A DNA stretch of 64,000 nt from Siphonobacter aquaeclarae (GCF_900103285.1 NZ_FNGS01000001.1:489515-553514); one strand, 5' to 3'; shown: positions 7,626 through 17,621, counted from the stretch's first letter. Program-made: numbers and translations. The notes: generated from the letters alone by a model not told the origin.

Positions 7626-10481
7626 CTACTCCACCACCAGCTTTACCGCTCCAAAACCTTCCGCCTTCAGCAGGAAGTAGCCCTTCTGACCGCGGAGGAG
7701 GTCTTCGACGCTGACTTCCGTATTGTCCTGCTGAATAGAGATATTCTTCTGTCCGACTTTTCCGCCTGTAGCGGTATAAAGCGTCAGCGAGAGAGGTCCG
7801 CGGTAATCAGGGGTATGGAGCGTCGCAGTGATCCGGTCGGTACGCCGGGCGGGGTTCGGGAATACGTTGAGCGCTCCCGGTGCGAATCCGTCACACACGA
7901 CGTTCAACCCTACCGTTTTGCTATATTCGAAGGTAGCGTCCTTGTCTACCATCTTCAGGCGGTAGTAATAGGTTCCGACCGGGAGATCCTTCTGGTAGAA
8001 CACATAAGTCTGGCCGGAGCCAGTTGCCGGCAGTTTGCCGACGGTTCCGAATTGCCGTGCATCTGCACTTTTTTCGATGAGGAAGTAGTCAAATCCATCC
8101 TCCTTTGCCGTACGCCATTCCAGTGTCGCGCCGCAATTTTCGACCCGCGCCTTGAAGTACACCAGCGTAACCGGCAGAACCGCGCCGCATTGGGTACTGC
8201 TGAGGTTGACGGTAATCTTTCGGGTCACGCAGCCACCTGCCAGGACCACCGTGCAGATGTAGCTTCCATCGTTCGAGGCATTGTAGCTCGGGAATGTCAC
8301 CTCGCGGGATGTAGCGATGACCGTTCCGTTCTTTTCCCAGGTGTAGGTGGCATCGACGACGTCCTCGACACCCAGCACATAGGGCTGACCCTGGCAGGGC
8401 TGATACTGGTTGGTCAGGTTGAGCGGCAGCAACGCACCGATCGATACCTGGGTAACAGCCGTGTTGCCGCATTGGTCGGTAATCCGGACGTCGTAGTCGG
8501 TTCCGGCATCGAGCCCATCAGCGGTGAAATCCGCCGGTACGTTCGTTCCTTTCACGACATAGGCCGTTTCCGGTTCCGTTGTCTTCTTCATCTCAACTTT
8601 AAACGGTCCGAAACCGGAGAACTGGAAGATGGCCTTGCCGGTCGACATCGGTGTACCATCTGCATTTTCGCAGATGACGCCAAGCTTTTTCGTCACTACC
8701 GGCGCCGTTCCGGCGGGTTGGATGGTCTGCTGTACTTGCCCGGTAAGGTTCGGAATACCGCAGGAAGCGTAGTTAGCCGTTGCCTGAACGGTGTAGGTAC
8801 CCGCCGGCAGGTTAATAAACGTACCGGAAGTATTCGTGCTCACGGTAGCGCCGCTGCCGTCGAGCAGGGCATAGGTGATGGTTTGGGATCCGTTGTATAT
8901 CAGCGTGGACGTAATCGATCCTGTTCCTCCGCACAGCTGCGTAGCAGTGGCAGAAAGAGTGAAATTCAACGGGGGACTATCTGTATCGCTGATCACAAAA
9001 GATGCGTCGAGCGGCGCGCAGGAACCGCTGCTTGGCACAATATGAATCGAGTAGGTACCGGGAGCCAGGGGAGGCAGGGCTATATAGCCGTCGTAGCTAC
9101 CCGTTCCGGTATATACCACATTGCCGCCGGCGTCGCGTACTTCAATCGCGGCTCCACTTACGCCAGGGTTGTAACCCCGCAGGTAAAGCTCTACCTGCTT
9201 CAAACCGACTGTATTCACACAGCTGAGTGAACCGCTGGTTACATTAACAGCAAAACCGTCGCCGGCTGTGGGGGCTGTGACGGTGTCCGTGAATACCTGC
9301 CCGCAGGCGTCGGTCAGCGTATAGGTATACGACGCCGCCAGTGGCATATCCGGAAAGGCGTACAGCAATTCGTTGTTGTTTGCGACGACATGCGTCACCG
9401 GCGTTCCGCCCTGGGGCGTTACGGTAGCTGTGATCGGAAAAACATAATCCTGTTGTGCCCACATCAGAAAATTGGCAGTAACGTTACCGGAACCGTCGCA
9501 ATTCATCGTGATTCCGAAGGTGGAATAAAAATTCCGCGGTGCAATGTCAAAACACTCAATGGTCTCTTCTCCGCAGGGTGATACCGTCCGGATCAAAATG
9601 CGCGGCGCTGTGGAAGAAAGGGTAAACTGAAGGTCAGATGCCTGGGTAATGGTTTTGGCAATGACTGGGGTACCTCCTGACGGAACGGCGCACGTAGCAC
9701 CCGCGGCAAGTTCATATACCTCGTAGTAATAACCCGGCGAAGCAGTATAATCAATGGACACATTGTCATCGGCTCGGGTGAGGTAGGCACTGTACGTGGT
9801 AGTCGAGCAGGTATAACCGGTCTTGTTGAAACCGACATGCCCGGCAGGACTCAACGGCGCCAGCTCTACGGTCCTGGTTACGAAGTTGTTACAGGCGTCC
9901 TTTACACGAACCTGATACGTGCCGTAGGCAGTCGCCTGAAAAGTCGCGGAGGAGGAATAGGTAAACTGTGCGTCATCGGCATTGGGTTGATCAGATAACA
10001 AAAAAGCATACTGCAGACCGGTCGAACCCGGGTTGCCGCCGGTAGCCGACGCCGTGATGGTCCCGCCGGCCTGACCGTTCTGGCAGAGATTGGAAACGGC
10101 GGTCGACAACTGTAGCGGCGTATACTGATTGTCGATCGTAGCCGACACGTCCGTAGTAGCTGTTCCACAGGTAATCCGGAAGGTATACGCACCCGGAGGC
10201 AGGCTTGTAAACGTGGTTCCGCTTTGGGCGGTCGTCTGATACCCGCCGGACGCCGGCCCGGAGACGATCTGATACGTCGCACCCGCATTTCCCGATACAT
10301 TCGAACTGATCGAAACCGTACCGTTTGACGGGCATGTTGCCGGTGTGGCAGACGTCGAAGCATTCTGAATCGATGCCGGGCACTGCGAAAGTGCAGAAAA
10401 AGCGGTTAACAGAAGGGGAAGAATCAGGGCATAATGCACCCTGGGTTTGCCGGAGACAAACCTTAGCAATAAACGTATCAT
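7626..10481 (-). CDS. Large secreted modular protein with T9SS type A sorting domain (paralogue)
   Basis: A 951-residue protein counted from the ATG at 10481, which directly precedes a signal peptide (hydrophobic stretch ending FSALSQC). The frame stays open 31 codons upstream, but that extension would bury the signal peptide and is rejected. It has the same module order as the 3940-6813 gene: cysteine-paired beta modules, recurring LPPGAYTFRI / LAPGTYSIHI / LPAGTYTVQA strands, an Ig-like module (NDGSYICTVV), LPVTLVYFKA, and a C-terminal LNVFPNPA sorting domain for type IX secretion. The two proteins are alignable end to end, with the best conservation in the last 350 residues, so they arose by tandem duplication. 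A surface-adhesion role is inferred from architecture only. Confidence 0.88.
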   Translation of the reverse strand: MIRLLLRFVSGKPRVHYALILPLLLTAFSALSQCPASIQNASTSATPATCPSNGTVSISSNVSGNAGATYQIVSGPASGGYQTTAQSGTTFTSLPPGAYTFRITCGTATTDVSATIDNQYTPLQLSTAVSNLCQNGQAGGTITASATGGNPGSTGLQYAFLLSDQPNADDAQFTYSSSATFQATAYGTYQVRVKDACNNFVTRTVELAPLSPAGHVGFNKTGYTCSTTTYSAYLTRADDNVSIDYTASPGYYYEVYELAAGATCAVPSGGTPVIAKTITQASDLQFTLSSTAPRILIRTVSPCGEETIECFDIAPRNFYSTFGITMNCDGSGNVTANFLMWAQQDYVFPITATVTPQGGTPVTHVVANNNELLYAFPDMPLAASYTYTLTDACGQVFTDTVTAPTAGDGFAVNVTSGSLSCVNTVGLKQVELYLRGYNPGVSGAAIEVRDAGGNVVYTGTGSYDGYIALPPLAPGTYSIHIVPSSGSCAPLDASFVISDTDSPPLNFTLSATATQLCGGTGSITSTLIYNGSQTITYALLDGSGATVSTNTSGTFINLPAGTYTVQATANYASCGIPNLTGQVQQTIQPAGTAPVVTKKLGVICENADGTPMSTGKAIFQFSGFGPFKVEMKKTTEPETAYVVKGTNVPADFTADGLDAGTDYDVRITDQCGNTAVTQVSIGALLPLNLTNQYQPCQGQPYVLGVEDVVDATYTWEKNGTVIATSREVTFPSYNASNDGSYICTVVLAGGCVTRKITVNLSSTQCGAVLPVTLVYFKARVENCGATLEWRTAKEDGFDYFLIEKSADARQFGTVGKLPATGSGQTYVFYQKDLPVGTYYYRLKMVDKDATFEYSKTVGLNVVCDGFAPGALNVFPNPARRTDRITATLHTPDYRGPLSLTLYTATGGKVGQKNISIQQDNTEVSVEDLLRGQKGYFLLKAEGFGAVKLVVE

Positions 10482-10688
10482 ACAGGTGGTTTTGTGAGGG
10501 TCACCCCTCGGCATAGAAAGGAATGTTAGTAACCAAACATCAATCAAACATACCTTTCTACTCTGCCTTCGCAACCCCGTATTTCGACGTTAGGCCTCCA
10601 TCAGTCGACAAATAGACATAAACACACGATAATTGGTATTATAATTTCAGTAACAATACAGTATTTATAGTATATTAGTACTAGTTTA

Positions 10689-11756
10689 TTATTCGATGAA
10701 TACCTTATTTTTTAGTTCCAGAGACTTCATTTCCTCTACCAGCTGGCGAATAATCGCTGCCGCCGGCTCCATCGGCGCACGGAAAGGGTTCTGCCCTGCC
10801 CAGAGATTTGTAAACCGGCCGTCGTCGCGCCGTTGTGCTTCCTGTCGCAATGCCGTACTGAGGCTGTTTTGAAAGGGGTAGTCCGGAATCGGAATGCCCG
10901 ACGCTTCGATCGTTTCCTGCATTTCATTGCGCAATCCGCGTGCCCAGCGACCGGAAAACGCCCGCGTCAGCACCGTATCCGTATCTACTGCTCGCTGCAA
11001 TTGTTCCTTCCAGGCGGCAATTGCCCTGCTTTCGTGACTGCCTACAAACAGCGTACCTACCTGAACACCGGCCGCGCCCAGCAGCATCGCCGCACAGGCC
11101 GACTTCCCGGAAGATATCGCTCCTGCAGCCAGAACAGGCCGCTGAATCCGATCGGCTACGGTTGGCAGCAGCGCCATCAGCCCTACTTGCGGCAGCGGTT
11201 CTTCCTCCAGAAAACTACCGCGGTGCCCTCCTGCTTCAATTCCCTGAACAGTAATGACTTGGACGTCTTTTTCGTCCAGATACAATGCCTCTTTCAAACT
11301 GGTAGCAGTACCATTAAGAACCGCACCGTTTTCACGGAGACGGTTCAGCGCTTCGTCGTCCGGTACGCCGAACGTAAAACTGACAAACCGTATCTGCTCC
11401 CGAACCAGTACCTCGATCTGATCCGAGTAGGTATAATGCCGCGCCGGCAGCTCCGCCGATACTGCCAGGCCCAGGTCCCCGGCCAGGTCATCCAGAAACT
11501 CCCGCATGGCCTGTAGCTCCGGCATTTCCGGAATACGATGCGCAAAGAGATTCACGGCGAAGGGTTTGGATGTCAGCTTACGGGTCTGCCGGATGAGTTC
11601 TTCGGTTTTTTCGGGAGAAAGTCCCCCGACAGGCAGCGAACCCAACCCGCCGGCTTCGGCAACTGCCGCAACCATTTCCGGCGTGGTGACACCCAGCATC
11701 GGCGCCTGAACAATCGGATAGCGAACGCCGGCAAGGCGGAGAAATTCATGTGTCAT
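10689..11756 (-). CDS. Nitronate monooxygenase (2-nitropropane dioxygenase family)
   Basis: A 355-residue FMN-dependent TIM-barrel enzyme. It starts with the family pattern YPIVQAPMLGVTTPEMVAAV and AEAGGLGSLP (about 13-42). A VQGIEAGGHRG segment near 170-180 contains the conserved histidine of the active site, and LAAGAISSG with LLGAAGVQVGT form the C-terminal phosphate-binding region. Nitronate monooxygenases oxidise alkyl nitronates such as propionate-3-nitronate to the aldehyde and nitrite; some members of the fold are instead enoyl-ACP reductases (FabK), so the substrate is less certain than the fold. It is monocistronic, and no regulator is adjacent. Confidence 0.87.
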   Translation of the reverse strand: MTHEFLRLAGVRYPIVQAPMLGVTTPEMVAAVAEAGGLGSLPVGGLSPEKTEELIRQTRKLTSKPFAVNLFAHRIPEMPELQAMREFLDDLAGDLGLAVSAELPARHYTYSDQIEVLVREQIRFVSFTFGVPDDEALNRLRENGAVLNGTATSLKEALYLDEKDVQVITVQGIEAGGHRGSFLEEEPLPQVGLMALLPTVADRIQRPVLAAGAISSGKSACAAMLLGAAGVQVGTLFVGSHESRAIAAWKEQLQRAVDTDTVLTRAFSGRWARGLRNEMQETIEASGIPIPDYPFQNSLSTALRQEAQRRDDGRFTNLWAGQNPFRAPMEPAAAIIRQLVEEMKSLELKNKVFIE

Positions 11757-11898
11757 GGCAGCGTATTATCGGTTTGGACGAATATAACGCTCTCCTCCTG
11801 TCCGGGGTTTGCTCTTTTTTAAACTAAAATTTTAGGTAAAATGATTTTCCCTTGTTTTATTTGTTTTACATTTATGAAAGAAATAAATCCTTTAAACC

Positions 11899-12231
11899 AT
11901 GAAAGGTCTATATCTCGGTGAATTGGAGGAACTTATCCTCCTCGCCGTCTGCTGCCTGGGCACAGAGGCATATGGCGTGGCCATTGCGGACGTCCTGGCC
12001 GCGCAAACCGGTCGCGATGTACACATCAGCGCCGTCCATACCGTCCTCTACCGCCTGGAAGAAAAAGGATTTCTCCGGTCTGAGCTGGGCGGTGCGACTG
12101 CGCTCCGCGGCGGACGCCGCAAGCGTCTCTTCGACATTACAACCGCCGGCAAAAAGGCCCTCCGCGAAACCCGCGACATCCGAAATGCTTTCTGGAACCG
12201 CATACCTGCGCTTGTATGGGAAATCGCCTGA
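11899..12231 (+). CDS. PadR-family transcriptional regulator
   Basis: A 110-residue winged-helix protein of the PadR family: LGELEELILLAVCCL at the start, YGVAIADVLAA as the first helix pair, VHTVLYRLEEKGFL as the recognition helix, and the wing GRRKRLFDITTAGKKAL. It overlaps the start of the downstream permease gene by 16 bases, an arrangement seen repeatedly in Cytophagales where a PadR repressor and a prefix-domain ABC permease are co-transcribed. Expected role: ligand- or stress-responsive repressor of its own operon. The start ATG at 11899 is preceded by an AT-rich leader. Confidence 0.9.
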   Translation: MKGLYLGELEELILLAVCCLGTEAYGVAIADVLAAQTGRDVHISAVHTVLYRLEEKGFLRSELGGATALRGGRRKRLFDITTAGKKALRETRDIRNAFWNRIPALVWEIA

Positions 12232-14780
12232 CACCGCCCCGCTGGGCCAATGCCCTCCTCACTCTGTTTTTCAATCCCCGGGAAAGAGAAGAAATCGAAG
12301 GAGATTTGCTCGAACTCTTTGAGCGCAGGGCTGAAGAGCGAAACGTTACGTATGCACGTATCCGTTATGCGAGGGATGTTTTCTCGTTTTTGTCACCTTT
12401 CCGGCGGAAACGAACGATCGGGCCGTTGTATGAGCCCGAAAAAAAAGCGAAAACATCGCTGCTGCAAGCCCATTACTGGCATCTGGCGGTACGTTCGCTG
12501 CTCCGGCGAAAAGTGACGGCGTTCGTTCAGGTAAGCGGACTGGCCGTCGGCCTGGCTGCCGGACTGGTCCTGTTTCTGCTGGTGGATTACCTCTTCAGCT
12601 TCGACCGGTATCACCCAAATGCAGCCCGTATCGCCTGGGTTGTGACCGACGTAAAGCGCGAAAATACCGTCGAAACGGATGCGACGCCGCGGCCGTTGGG
12701 GGAGGCGCTCCGGCAGGATTATTCCCTGGTCGAAGATGCGGTTCGTCTCGAAACGTTGTTCGGAAAGGTACTTTCCGTCGGTGCCAACCGCTTCGAGGAA
12801 TCCCGGAATATTTGCCTGACGGAGCCGTCGTACCTCCGGGTTTTTGACGTCCGGTGGCAGGCGGGAGATCGCATGCGCGCACTTTCCCGCCCGGCAGAGG
12901 TAGTCCTCAGCGAACGGTATGCAGCCAAGTATTTCGGGAAAACGAATCCGCTTGGTAAGACGATCCGTCTGGATGGTAAAACGGACCTGACCGTTACCGG
13001 CATTATCGGCAACCCACCCTCCAATACCCAGCTGCGTTTCGACGCACTGATATCGCTGGCTACGGTACCGGAACTTTCTCCCGACTGGAGCCGCCTCCGT
13101 TCGATGTGTTTTGTGCTGCTACGGGAAGGAGCCCGGATACAGGATCTTCAAGCAGCGTTTCCCCTGCTCGAAAAAAAATACCAGGCCGGGGACGGCACCT
13201 TCCGCTTCCGCGCACTGCCTCTTTCCGATCTGTGTCATGAGCGAAGCGGACCGGCGCCGAGGCCTTTGCTGTACGCTATCATGGCGATGGGCGTACTGCT
13301 GGTTGTGTCTGCCTGCCTCAATTTTGTAAACATTGCTACCGCACAGTCGCTCCGTCGCGGCCGGGAGATCGGTATCCGGAAGGCTTCCGGAAGTTCCAGG
13401 CGGCAACTGATTCTTCAGTTTATGACAGAAACGGTCTTACTGACTGCTATTGTAGCCGTTCTGGCTCTGTTTCTGGCCGAGGCCGTGCTACCGTTCCTGA
13501 ACCGGGCGCTGCACATGCTGGGCGCTGACCTGTCGGTGAGCCATTTACTCCGCGCGCGCCCTTTTTCCTGGTTTATACTTCTCCTCGTCGGAATAACGTT
13601 GCTGGCGGGAGGATATCCGGCCTGGATTCAATCCGGCTTCAACGTATCCGACTCGCTGAAAAACAGGCTCACCTACCGGCAGGCAGGTCGGCTATCGGTC
13701 CGGAAAGCATTGGTTGTCACGCAGTTTTTTATCACGCTGTTTTTCCTGATCGGTATTCTGGCCGTGTGGCGGCAATTGAGTTTCATGCAGCAGTCGGATC
13801 TGGGCTTTCGGACGCAGTCCATCGCGCTGATTCCGGCTCCGTCCCGGCCGGAAACCCTCCAGCGTGAGCTGGCAGGCCTGCCCGGCGTAACGGGCGTCAG
13901 TTTATGTGATCAGGCGCCGGCATCCTTTCAACTGGAGCAGACACCGTTCACGTTCGGATCACGGACCAGCCCCGAAAAAGCGGGAACGCAATTGCGGGTG
14001 GGCGACCACAACTACCTCCCCGTCTTTGGCCTCCGGTTACGTGCCGGCAGGAATTTGACGTCGGGCGATAGCACGGAAGTACTGGTCAACGAGAGCTTCG
14101 TCCGCGCGCTGGGAATGACGGCCGACGGCGTTCTCCGCCAGCGAATGCGCGTAATGGGCTGGGAAAAACGCATTGTGGGCGTGGTCGCCGACTTCCGTTC
14201 GGCGCCCTTCCGCGAGCCGGTCCGTCCGCTGACGATTCTGAATGATACCCGCTTCGCCAAACAGGCGGCTGTGGCGTCCGGCAGAAATAGTATGCCTGAA
14301 ATCGAGGCACATTGGCGCCACCTGTATCCGGAGGGTATTTTTCGCTCCACACCTGTTGAAGACCTCATCGCCGGATTCTATACCACCGAAAATGTACTCT
14401 TCGCCATAACACGCATACTCGGCCTGATTGCTTTGTTTACTTCCTGCCTGGGGTTATATGGGCTGGTGCGGTTTGTTGCGGAAGCGCGGAAGAAGGAAAT
14501 AGGTGTCCGGAAAATTCTCGGTGCATCCACCGGGCAGGTATTGTGGCTTTTCGGAAAGGAATTTGGCCGGCTCACCCTCATCGGATTCGCCCTGGCGGCA
14601 CCGCTGGCCGGCTGGCTGATGAATAAATGGCTGGAAGGCTACGCATACCGGATTCCCTTACAGGCTGGCCTCTTTGCTACTGCGCTGGGTATCGTCTGCG
14701 TGCTGGCGTTCCTGACCGTCGGTGGCGTCGCGTGGCGCACCGCGAAGAGGAATCCGGCTGAGGCGTTGAAGACGGAGTGA
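12216..14780 (+). CDS. ABC transporter permease with N-terminal permease-prefix domain
   Basis: An 854-residue membrane protein. Residues 1-60 form the short permease-prefix domain (PPRWANALLTLFF, then EIEGDLLELFERR) that precedes many FtsX-like permeases in Cytophagales. Two MacB-type units follow: a membrane segment near 105-125, a periplasmic core domain to about 345, then the three-helix FtsX block, repeated in the second half (FFITLFFLIGILAVW near 510-530, and GVRKILGAS before the last helices). Such permeases act with an ATPase encoded elsewhere, in export or in mechanotransmission linked to lipoprotein or peptide handling. No ATPase gene is adjacent. The overlap with padR indicates translational coupling. 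Confidence 0.87.
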   Translation: MGNRLTPPRWANALLTLFFNPREREEIEGDLLELFERRAEERNVTYARIRYARDVFSFLSPFRRKRTIGPLYEPEKKAKTSLLQAHYWHLAVRSLLRRKVTAFVQVSGLAVGLAAGLVLFLLVDYLFSFDRYHPNAARIAWVVTDVKRENTVETDATPRPLGEALRQDYSLVEDAVRLETLFGKVLSVGANRFEESRNICLTEPSYLRVFDVRWQAGDRMRALSRPAEVVLSERYAAKYFGKTNPLGKTIRLDGKTDLTVTGIIGNPPSNTQLRFDALISLATVPELSPDWSRLRSMCFVLLREGARIQDLQAAFPLLEKKYQAGDGTFRFRALPLSDLCHERSGPAPRPLLYAIMAMGVLLVVSACLNFVNIATAQSLRRGREIGIRKASGSSRRQLILQFMTETVLLTAIVAVLALFLAEAVLPFLNRALHMLGADLSVSHLLRARPFSWFILLLVGITLLAGGYPAWIQSGFNVSDSLKNRLTYRQAGRLSVRKALVVTQFFITLFFLIGILAVWRQLSFMQQSDLGFRTQSIALIPAPSRPETLQRELAGLPGVTGVSLCDQAPASFQLEQTPFTFGSRTSPEKAGTQLRVGDHNYLPVFGLRLRAGRNLTSGDSTEVLVNESFVRALGMTADGVLRQRMRVMGWEKRIVGVVADFRSAPFREPVRPLTILNDTRFAKQAAVASGRNSMPEIEAHWRHLYPEGIFRSTPVEDLIAGFYTTENVLFAITRILGLIALFTSCLGLYGLVRFVAEARKKEIGVRKILGASTGQVLWLFGKEFGRLTLIGFALAAPLAGWLMNKWLEGYAYRIPLQAGLFATALGIVCVLAFLTVGGVAWRTAKRNPAEALKTE

Positions 14781-14784
14781 GGGG

Positions 14785-15140
14785 GTTGAGAGAGTTTAGA
14801 GTTTAGGGTTGGTGACGGGGGATGGCTATAGTTTAGCCCCTTATGCTTTATTATCAGCGCAGCAGTAGGCTCAGCCTACCAACTAAAAAATGCGTAGCGG
14901 ATGCTACGCACGGCGGCAGGCGGATTCGGTAGTAGCTACCACGCAACAATACCTGACTCCAAACCCTCCACTATACGGACAGATTTAGTGGGAAAGAGCG
15001 GAAGCACGTCGCGGTAGGCTCAGCCTACCAACTAAAAAGTGCGTAGCGGATGCTACGCACGGCGGCAGGCGGATTCGGCAGTAGCTATCACGCAACAATG
15101 CCTGACTCCAAACCCTAAACTCTAAACCCTCAACTCCAAA
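14785..15140. repeat. Intergenic repeat field bounded by inverted AAACTC-type tracts
   Basis: This 371-base gap between the permease and the receptor gene has no gene. At its left edge a tract reads gagagtttagagtttagggt, and at its right edge (15107-15137) the near-complement ccaaaccctaaactctaaac appears, so the ends can pair. A similar A/C-rich tract (7585-7625) abuts the 3' end of the gene at 7626. Between the edges lie the two copies described at 14865-15115. Confidence 0.7.
14865..15115. repeat. Two copies of a 102-base double-hairpin element, 149 bases apart
   Basis: Copy one occupies 14865-14966 and copy two 15014-15115, with only a few differences. Each starts with the palindrome gtaggctcagcctac (7-bp arms about a central base), then an A-rich spacer, then tgcgtagcggatgctacgca (8-bp arms, 4-base loop), then a conserved tail ending cctgactccaaaccct. 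The element is non-coding and resembles a REP-like or miniature dispersed repeat; no transposase or target duplication is visible. Confidence 0.85.
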
Positions 15141-15151
15141 CCCTAAACTCC

Positions 15152-17551
15152 CTAAAACTCCCCTTCCGCCGACTCCTTCACCTTCTTTTTCGCCTGGCGG
15201 AGGCGGTAGTTAAACGTCAGGTTGATCTGGCGGAGACGGCCCTGGGAATTATTCTCTGTGTAGAAGTTGTCTCCCTGGGTGATGGTCCGGAAGCGGCGCG
15301 AGTTGAAGACGTCGAGGACGTTGAGCGTGATCGTTCCGTTGTTTTTGAGGACGTCTTTGCTGACGGCGATATCGAGCGTCGCAATCGCCTTCCGCTTTCC
15401 CTGCGGCGTCTGCTGAGGGGCTTCGTAGTTTCCTCTCAACTGGAAATCCGTCCCCTGCAAAATCGTAAAGCGGGACGTCGCACGCGCAAACCAGCTATAG
15501 GTATCGGCCTTGTAACCCGTATCGAGGTTGGCGCCGTCGGTAATGGCCCGGAAGAAGTTCAAACTTCCGTCCAGCTTCCACCATTTGAAAAAAGCATAGG
15601 AACTGGTGAATTCGGCACCGAATGAATTTTCGGTCGCGAGGTTTTCCGGTCGTGTACGGGCATTGCCGTTCTCATCCACCTGCCGGATCCGGACGATTTT
15701 CCCGTCGGTATGCCGGTAGTACACCGACGATGTAAACGATCCCTTCTCGAAATACTTGATATGCCCGAACTCAAACGCGTTCGTAAACTCAGGATTCAGA
15801 TCGGGGTTCCCGCTCCAATAATTCCGGCTGTCGCTATAGGTCATGAACGGGCTGAGGTCGTTGTACTGCGGGCGGCGGACGCGGCGACTGTAGCTCAACT
15901 GCAACGCGTTTTGCCGGGGCAGGTCGTAAGTCACGTGTACGCTCGGGAACAGGTTGGCGTAATGCCGGGGATTCACATCGTTGGTCTGCTTGAGCGTAGT
16001 TGTTACGTTCGTCCATTCCGCCCGGAGACCTGCCTGAAAGGAAAAGCGGCTGACTTTGTTGCCAAGTATTCCATAGAGCGCGTGAATCTGCTCATCGTAA
16101 ACGAAATTATTGGTCAGACCGGCAATCGGATCCCAGCCACCGGATTCGTTTTGCTGGGTAACAGCATAGTCGTTCGTCATCTTCCGGAAGCTGGTACGCC
16201 CGCCTAATTCAAGCTTTCCGTCTTTGGCAAACGGCCGGACGTAGTCTACCTGGCCGAGCCATTGCTTCTCCGTCTCATCGTTGAGCGAATGCTGGAGTAT
16301 ACCGGCAGCGGCCGGCGTACCGTCCGGCTTCGTGGTTTTCTGGGTGAAATATTGGTCGGAACTTTCCCAGTTATCCAGAAAACGAACATCAGCGGAAAGC
16401 TCATGCCCCTGTCGAGCAAAGGTCTTTTTATAGGTCAGCGCGTATTCGGAGTTAGGCTCCGTTTCGGTTTCGTCCTGGGTACGGTAGGTCGTGCCGGTGG
16501 GCTTCGACAGGTTAAACAGGTAATCCTGGTACCGGATATCCGAAAACCGCTTTCCCTTGCTGATCCGGTAGGTATAGGACGCCGTCAGGATGTTCTTTTC
16601 GTCGAAATAATAGTCCAGACCTGCCCGGGCATTGTTGTACATACCCTTGAGGTGGTTGGTGGAATGCTGCTGGGTAACAAACGTACTGTCGTTCCGGTAC
16701 ACTTCCTGGTACTGGTCGCTCCGTCCGGGAGTATTCCGGTACGACATGGAGTAGTTGACGAAGAAATTCAGGTTTTTCCGGCGGTAATTGACGTTGGCCG
16801 CCGCCCCGTAATTCGTCGGATACCCGGTGATGATGTCGAATGAACCGTTGAATCCTTCTTTTTTTTCCTTTTTGAGGACGATGTTGATGATACCGCCCAT
16901 CCCCTCCGCTTCATACCGGGCCGAAGGGTTCGTGATGACTTCGATACGCTCCACGGCGCTTCCCTGCAATTGCTGCAAACCGCTGCCGCCTTTGATACTC
17001 ACCAGCCCGGACGGCTTCCCGTCGATCAGGATACGTACCGCGCTGCTGCCACGGAGACTCACATTTCCCTCCACATCCACGGCTACAGACGGCACGTTGC
17101 TGAGAATGTCCGACGCCGTACCTCCGGCGTTCGCCAGGTCTTTTCCGACATGGAAGACTTTCTTGTCGAGCGTCATTTCCATCGAACTCTTTTCCGCCTG
17201 AACAACTACTTCATCCAGGTTATTGGCAGAAGGCTTCAGCGAAATCACACCCAGATCCACCGCCTGCTTCTGAACCTGTATTACGTTGGTTTTCAATGGC
17301 TGATAGCCCACAAACTCCAGCAATGCATAATACGATCCGGTAGCCGCCTTCAGCGTAAAGTTCCCCTTCTCGTCGGTTACGGCGCCGGTCACCAGCGATT
17401 GATCCGCCTGTCGGAACAGGCGCACGCTGGCAAAGGGCAGCACCGCGCCCGATTGGGCGTCGGTGACGTTACCGGTAATCCTAGATTGCGCGAGAGACAC
17501 GCCGGCGGTCAGCAATACCGCACAGCAACTGGCAAGTAAAAAACGAATCAT
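15152..17551 (-). CDS. Outer-membrane beta-barrel receptor (TonB-dependent-receptor-like)
   Basis: A 799-residue protein from the ATG at 17551, which fits a signal peptide (MIRFLLASC to ...GVSLAQS); the frame is open nine codons further. Residues about 22-105 form a carboxypeptidase-regulatory-like domain (GNVTDAQSGAVLPFASVRL), followed by a plug domain (SDILSNVPSVAVDVEGNVSL, VERIEVITNPSARY) and a barrel of about 560 residues ending in NYRLRQAKKK. This is the outer membrane beta-barrel family common in Bacteroidota, often linked to metal or peptide uptake. It has no SusD partner, so a polysaccharide role is unlikely. It appears to be transcribed alone. Confidence 0.86.
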   Translation of the reverse strand: MIRFLLASCCAVLLTAGVSLAQSRITGNVTDAQSGAVLPFASVRLFRQADQSLVTGAVTDEKGNFTLKAATGSYYALLEFVGYQPLKTNVIQVQKQAVDLGVISLKPSANNLDEVVVQAEKSSMEMTLDKKVFHVGKDLANAGGTASDILSNVPSVAVDVEGNVSLRGSSAVRILIDGKPSGLVSIKGGSGLQQLQGSAVERIEVITNPSARYEAEGMGGIINIVLKKEKKEGFNGSFDIITGYPTNYGAAANVNYRRKNLNFFVNYSMSYRNTPGRSDQYQEVYRNDSTFVTQQHSTNHLKGMYNNARAGLDYYFDEKNILTASYTYRISKGKRFSDIRYQDYLFNLSKPTGTTYRTQDETETEPNSEYALTYKKTFARQGHELSADVRFLDNWESSDQYFTQKTTKPDGTPAAAGILQHSLNDETEKQWLGQVDYVRPFAKDGKLELGGRTSFRKMTNDYAVTQQNESGGWDPIAGLTNNFVYDEQIHALYGILGNKVSRFSFQAGLRAEWTNVTTTLKQTNDVNPRHYANLFPSVHVTYDLPRQNALQLSYSRRVRRPQYNDLSPFMTYSDSRNYWSGNPDLNPEFTNAFEFGHIKYFEKGSFTSSVYYRHTDGKIVRIRQVDENGNARTRPENLATENSFGAEFTSSYAFFKWWKLDGSLNFFRAITDGANLDTGYKADTYSWFARATSRFTILQGTDFQLRGNYEAPQQTPQGKRKAIATLDIAVSKDVLKNNGTITLNVLDVFNSRRFRTITQGDNFYTENNSQGRLRQINLTFNYRLRQAKKKVKESAEGEF

Positions 17552-17621
17552 TTCAGACGATTTTGCAGGAATGGCCAACCAAACCCGCGGTTCAGAGGTA
17601 ATACCTGCAAAATAACATGGA

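Noticed and set aside
7815-9230. A 471-codon plus-strand open frame
   Set aside because: Antisense to the second T9SS-secreted protein, with Arg/Gly-rich sequence and no recognisable motif.
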